NCBI GenBank assembly: GCA_028824415.1
Contig: JAPPDX010000048.1
Coordinates: 24,395 to 88,394, forward strand
Direction: 5' to 3'
Source: a bacterium
Lineage (GTDB): Bacteria > Actinomycetota > Acidimicrobiia > Acidimicrobiales > CATQHL01
Length of the DNA: 64,000 bases
Shown here: positions 60,923 through 64,000 of the stretch, in pieces
Layout of the letters: each line of letters begins with the position of its first letter
How positions within the stretch are numbered: the first letter of the stretch is position 1
Position numbers and translations under genes: made by a program
Notes under the pieces: generated by a model
Seen by the model: the letters and a program-made list of their open reading frames with translations, nothing else
What the model was told of the DNA's origin: nothing
The model's database searches: none

Positions 60923-61300
60923 ATGCTTCCTCACCTGGAATCAGTCAGCTCCGAACGATCGGACCACAGGTGGATCAGACGTGCGGCACCTGTCGTGGCG
61001 GCGGTCATGCTGATCGCCGCCTCGGTGGCCTTCATGAGCTACGCGGCTCTGGCGGCTCCGGTGGCTGCCCACCACGCCGACCACGCCGCCATCGTGGCCC
61101 ATCACCACCCCGACGGAGCCATCGGTTTCGATCCTGTCCTCCGTCACACCTGCCGCCACGACGACTGCGCGGCAGACGCCGCCGCGGCATTCCACACCTG
61201 CCGCCACGGCGACGCATGCCACCACGCCTGCGCCCTGGGAGCCCACCCCGGTCACCACGGTGACGGGTGTCCCCTCGCGGGGCCTCCGAAGCTGACGTAG
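60923..61300 (+). CDS. small His/Cys-rich exported protein
   Basis: About 125 residues. A hydrophobic segment at 25-45 (PVVAAVMLIAASVAFMSYAA) acts as a signal peptide or anchor. The rest has many His and Cys, in clusters such as AAHHADHAAIVAHHHPDG and TCRHDDCAAD, FHTCRHGDACHHACALG. That suggests binding of copper, zinc or nickel. AAGGAGG at 60911-60917 fits ATG 60923 (an ATG at 60920 is too close). I do not recognise a family. Confidence 0.75.
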   Translation: MLPHLESVSSERSDHRWIRRAAPVVAAVMLIAASVAFMSYAALAAPVAAHHADHAAIVAHHHPDGAIGFDPVLRHTCRHDDCAADAAAAFHTCRHGDACHHACALGAHPGHHGDGCPLAGPPKLT

Positions 61301-61462
61301 GCACAATCTCCATGCCGTAGCGGAACGTCTCCCTCCGCCGGCATGGCACACGGTCGGTCGCCGGCTCAGCGGCCTCTCGGACTGCGGCTCAGCAAACCGC
61401 CCGGGGCAGCGAGCCGGCGACCACCGCGTCTCTGACGCGCCGCCCGTCACTCGGCCGCCGGT

Positions 61463-61489
61463 CGTCATTCCGGCGAAAGCCGGAATCCA
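61463..61489 (+). repeat. REP-like repeat, copy 4
   Basis: CGTCATTCCGGCGAA followed by AGCCGGAATCCA, in the same orientation as the other three. It lies just beyond the stop of the convergent PPOX-family gene. Confidence 0.88.
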
Positions 61490-61502
61490 GGGGTGGCACG
61501 GT

Positions 61503-62249
61503 TCATCCGTCGGCGGGCGGTGTCCGGTCGTCGGGGCTGCGACCGGAAAGGTCCGCGATCGCCACCGGTGGCCCGGCGGCGCCGGTGTAGTCGGCGGAGA
61601 CCAGCGGTGCCTCGAAGCGGGTGCTGATCGGCACCACACCGGCCCACCACGGCCCGGCGACGTCGTCGGGCTCGTCGATCGGGTCGCCGGTGCGCACTTT
61701 GGCCGAGGCCTCGGTCAGCGGCAGCTCCAGCACCAGCGTGCGGCGCAGGTCGATCTGCGACGGCGGCCGGGAGGTGTCCCAGTTCGCCACGATGTGGTCG
61801 GTGATGAGCTGCAGGGCGTAGCGCTTGCGCTCCTCGCCGTCGATCCGTGTAGCCCGTCCCCGCACCACCACCGAGCGGTAGTTCATCGAGTTGTGGAACG
61901 GCGTACGGGCCATCACCAGCCCGTCCAGATGCGTGACGGTCACGCAGATCTCCTCGCCCTCCCCGGTGCCGAGCAGATGGTTGGCCGCCGCCCCGTGCAG
62001 GTACAGCCGCTCCTCGTCCCGCCCGTACGCCATGGGCAGCACCAGCGGCCCGTCCGGCGTGGTCACCCCCACATGCGCGATCAGGCCGGCGTCCAAGATC
62101 CCCAGCACCTCGTCCCGCCCATACCGGGCCCGCGGCGCACCCCGCCGAACCCGAGTCCGCGCCGAAGCCGGCCCGCCCGGGCCCGGTGATTCCGAGGCAC
62201 CCATGGACTCGGATCGTACCGATCGAGGCCCCGCCGACCGGGCCATCAC
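61503..62249 (-). CDS. pyridoxamine 5'-phosphate oxidase-like FMN-binding protein
   Basis: 248 residues; an internal start at 62204 (MGASESPGPGG) is about equally likely. The split-barrel core has VGVTTPDGPLVLPMAYGRDE, the histidine in YLHGAAANHLL, and the GxxxxxxNYRSVVVRGRA strand, as in NimA/PPOX proteins. Such proteins bind FMN, F420 or haem; which applies here is unknown. The C-terminal 60 residues are extra for the family. Confidence 0.85.
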   Translation of the reverse strand: MMARSAGPRSVRSESMGASESPGPGGPASARTRVRRGAPRARYGRDEVLGILDAGLIAHVGVTTPDGPLVLPMAYGRDEERLYLHGAAANHLLGTGEGEEICVTVTHLDGLVMARTPFHNSMNYRSVVVRGRATRIDGEERKRYALQLITDHIVANWDTSRPPSQIDLRRTLVLELPLTEASAKVRTGDPIDEPDDVAGPWWAGVVPISTRFEAPLVSADYTGAAGPPVAIADLSGRSPDDRTPPADG

Positions 62250-62299
62250 GTTGGATCGACCCCTTCACCGAATAGGAGCGTGACGCTAAGGTCCGCCGC

Positions 62300-64000
62300 G
62301 TGGGTAAGTCGCCCGGCGGCGGCACCGGCCTGCGTGTGCTGGCGTGCGCACTGGTTCTGGCAACGGTTCTGGCCTCCTGCGGCGACGACCCGGGGCCGCC
62401 CCTGTCGCTCGAGGAGTACGCCTCGTGGTGCTCCGAGTCGTCGCTGCTGGCTGTCGCAGGGCCGCGAGATCAACGGGGCCCGGCCACTGGATTCGGCGAC
62501 GTCGAGGACGCAGCGGCGACGGTGGATGCGCTGGTCGAGAACTACGAGTCGATCACCCCGCCGGTGGAGGTCGCGGTCTTCCACGACCAAACGCTGGAAG
62601 CAATCCGAGCCGCCGCAGCGGTGATCGATGAGGGGCCCAGGCTCGATGATGTGTCGTATGCGGCGGTCTTCCTCAAGCTGGTGGAGTTGGAGCGCGACCC
62701 GGACGGGGCATCAGAGGCCCTGGCGCTAGAGCCGGCTGTCCGGGGGCCCCTGACCGCGAGCGGCTGCCTGCCCCTGCTGCAGCCGGCCGGCGCGCGGTAC
62801 GCCCCCGCAGGTTCGGCGATCGTCATCAACTGGGAGCCGGTGCCGGGCGCGGACTACTACACCGTCTTCTACGACGACTTCTTCGACAGCCCGAGTTGTT
62901 TCGTGGATTCCGATGGCGATGCCAGGTTCTGCGACGAACTCGCCGCCGGGGTGCTCATCCCGAGGTACGTGCACACTCGCCCCGCGCCGGACGAGCACTA
63001 CTGGGTGATCGCCTGCAACAACTGGCACTGCGCCACCATCGACGACCAGAGTCCCGCCGGGCTCATCACCGAGCCCGAGCCCGCTGCGGCCTCCACTGAG
63101 CCCGAACCCTCGGCGCCGCCGACGTCGATCCCCACTGAGATCTCCCAGGTGGATTTCGAGGCCTCCGCCCCGGAGGGATACGCGCCCGTCACCGTTTGGG
63201 ACTTCGGTCTGGTCTGGGGCACGCCCGCCCGGTTCACCGACGACTCCGACCCCGGCTTGGTGGCGTACATGCTGCTCGGCGATGCGGGCGGTTGCAGCGT
63301 CGCCGACGCTCATGCGGAACGGGGCGCCACGGCCTACGTCCGCACGGCGCCGCTGGGATATCTCGACAGCTTCGAGTCCGCCAAGGTGTGCCGCAGCACC
63401 AGCGACACGTGGGACACCGGCTGGGAGGGACTGCGGATCACGCACTTGCGCGTCTTCGACGACGCCAGCCCGACGAACGTCACCGAGTACGTCTACGACG
63501 ACGAGAGCGGGCGGTACCTCGCCACATCACCCGCGCCCGCGGCGAACCGTACGGTGGTGTCGCCGGCGACCGGAACGCAGGAGGAGTGTTCCCGCCAGTG
63601 GGCGCGCGAGCCATACCTCCCGTTCTCCGAAGCGATCCGGATGTGCGGTGGCGACGTCGAAACACTCCGGTCCGCACACGTCGAAGCGTGCGCCACCGGC
63701 GACCCAGCCGATGCCGGCCTGGGGTCGCGGACCTACGCCGAATTCGCGCGGGACAGCGAGAGCGAGGCCTCAGCGCGCGCCGGCGAGGCCCGGGCCGCCG
63801 ACGACGAGTTCGAGGCCGCGTACTACGAGGATCTGGCGGACCGCTACGCCACCGAGGCCACCGACGCTGAGAACCTCGCAGTCGCGGCCACGACCGACGA
63901 GACGGATCGGCGAGCGAGGATCATCGCCGAGCGCGGCGTGGCGTCGTGGCCCGAAGCCTGCGAGCAGATGACCGACGAACTGTGGCGACTCGACCTGTAC
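62300..64000 (+). CDS. lipoprotein of unknown function, truncated by the window edge
   Basis: An open frame of at least 567 codons starts at GTG 62300 and runs off the right edge. Signal peptide with lipobox LVLATVLASC. A segment SAIVINWEPVPGADYYTVFY resembles a fibronectin type III strand pair. The rest is acidic with few recognisable motifs; near the end many Ala/Glu/Asp residues suggest helices. It lies divergent to the PPOX gene. Confidence 0.72.
   Translation, partial: MGKSPGGGTGLRVLACALVLATVLASCGDDPGPPLSLEEYASWCSESSLLAVAGPRDQRGPATGFGDVEDAAATVDALVENYESITPPVEVAVFHDQTLEAIRAAAAVIDEGPRLDDVSYAAVFLKLVELERDPDGASEALALEPAVRGPLTASGCLPLLQPAGARYAPAGSAIVINWEPVPGADYYTVFYDDFFDSPSCFVDSDGDARFCDELAAGVLIPRYVHTRPAPDEHYWVIACNNWHCATIDDQSPAGLITEPEPAAASTEPEPSAPPTSIPTEISQVDFEASAPEGYAPVTVWDFGLVWGTPARFTDDSDPGLVAYMLLGDAGGCSVADAHAERGATAYVRTAPLGYLDSFESAKVCRSTSDTWDTGWEGLRITHLRVFDDASPTNVTEYVYDDESGRYLATSPAPAANRTVVSPATGTQEECSRQWAREPYLPFSEAIRMCGGDVETLRSAHVEACATGDPADAGLGSRTYAEFARDSESEASARAGEARAADDEFEAAYYEDLADRYATEATDAENLAVAATTDETDRRARIIAERGVASWPEACEQMTDELWRLDLY

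Noticed and set aside
1-64000. CRISPR arrays, insertion sequences, prophage or biosynthetic gene cluster
   Set aside because: No regularly spaced repeats with unique spacers, transposase or phage proteins, or modular synthases were seen; the only repeats are short palindromes and the 22-bp tandem set.
1-64000. tRNA-Sec or sel genes that would support selenocysteine insertion
   Set aside because: None is present in this window; only tRNA-Ala and tRNA-Pro were found, so the machinery must be elsewhere if the prediction holds.

Overview
This 64-kb window is GC-rich bacterial chromosome, apart from one AT-rich patch near 3.44-3.55 kb. It looks like a member of the Actinomycetota, probably of an Acidimicrobiia-type lineage. 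Support for that comes from gene neighbourhoods: gcvH / FtsR-type MerR / bifunctional nuclease / second MerR; recG / rsmD / coaD / SepIVA-like / YceD / rpmF; a GTP-type PEP carboxykinase; a PIG-L (mycothiol-type) deacetylase; and frequent GTG starts preceded by a TAnnnT box 6-10 bases upstream, as in leaderless actinobacterial mRNAs. The class assignment is inference. I see no transposase, phage gene, CRISPR array, rRNA or plasmid function.

Layout. 0-2.6 kb: leuS (minus), then tRNA-Ala(GGC) and an ~880-base stretch without a recognisable gene. 3.7-8.2 kb (plus): a MarR regulator, an ECF-type sigma factor translationally coupled to a membrane-anchored GerMN/SH3-like protein, then two tandem thioredoxin-fold lipoprotein genes, each with an in-frame TGA exactly where the first active-site cysteine should be. 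I read these as selenoproteins with a UxxC motif. 8.3-12.4 kb (minus): nuclease-like small protein, MerR, bifunctional nuclease, hypoxanthine phosphoribosyltransferase, FtsR-type MerR, gcvH, pgsA. 12.5-16.4 kb: HIT protein, DUF2079 membrane protein, SRAP protein, DyP peroxidase with a clear terminator, tRNA-Pro(GGG).

16.4-39.1 kb is one long minus-strand block of core genes. In transcription order it runs DAK2/FakA-like, recG, GNAT, rsmD, coaD, SepIVA-like, YceD, rpmF, plsX, acpP, rnc, an aberrant Fpg-like protein, smc, a two-component system, an HtrA protease, ftsY, ffh, rpsP, khpA, rimM, trmD, rplS and yraN. Many of these genes overlap or abut, so fatty-acid/phospholipid initiation, ribosome maturation and protein targeting are probably coexpressed.

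39.3-64 kb is mixed: a cold-shock-like protein, PEP carboxykinase and (at 53-56 kb) pyruvate carboxylase, which together give the gluconeogenic/anaplerotic node; Hsp20; a PIG-L deacetylase; a CoA-transferase family racemase; a catabolic-looking group (M24 hydrolase, MDR dehydrogenase, beta-hydroxyacid dehydrogenase, L-2-hydroxyglutarate oxidase-like); a UvrD-family helicase; a twin beta-propeller lipoprotein; a methyltransferase; a RecB-family nuclease; a small His/Cys-rich exported protein; a PPOX-family flavoprotein; and a lipoprotein that runs off the right edge.

Two families of dispersed palindromic repeats occupy intergenic gaps: an ~83-bp imperfect palindrome (three copies) and a ~27-bp REP-like repeat (four copies). 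The most notable finding is the tandem pair of predicted selenoproteins with conserved SECIS-like hairpins just 3' of each UGA.
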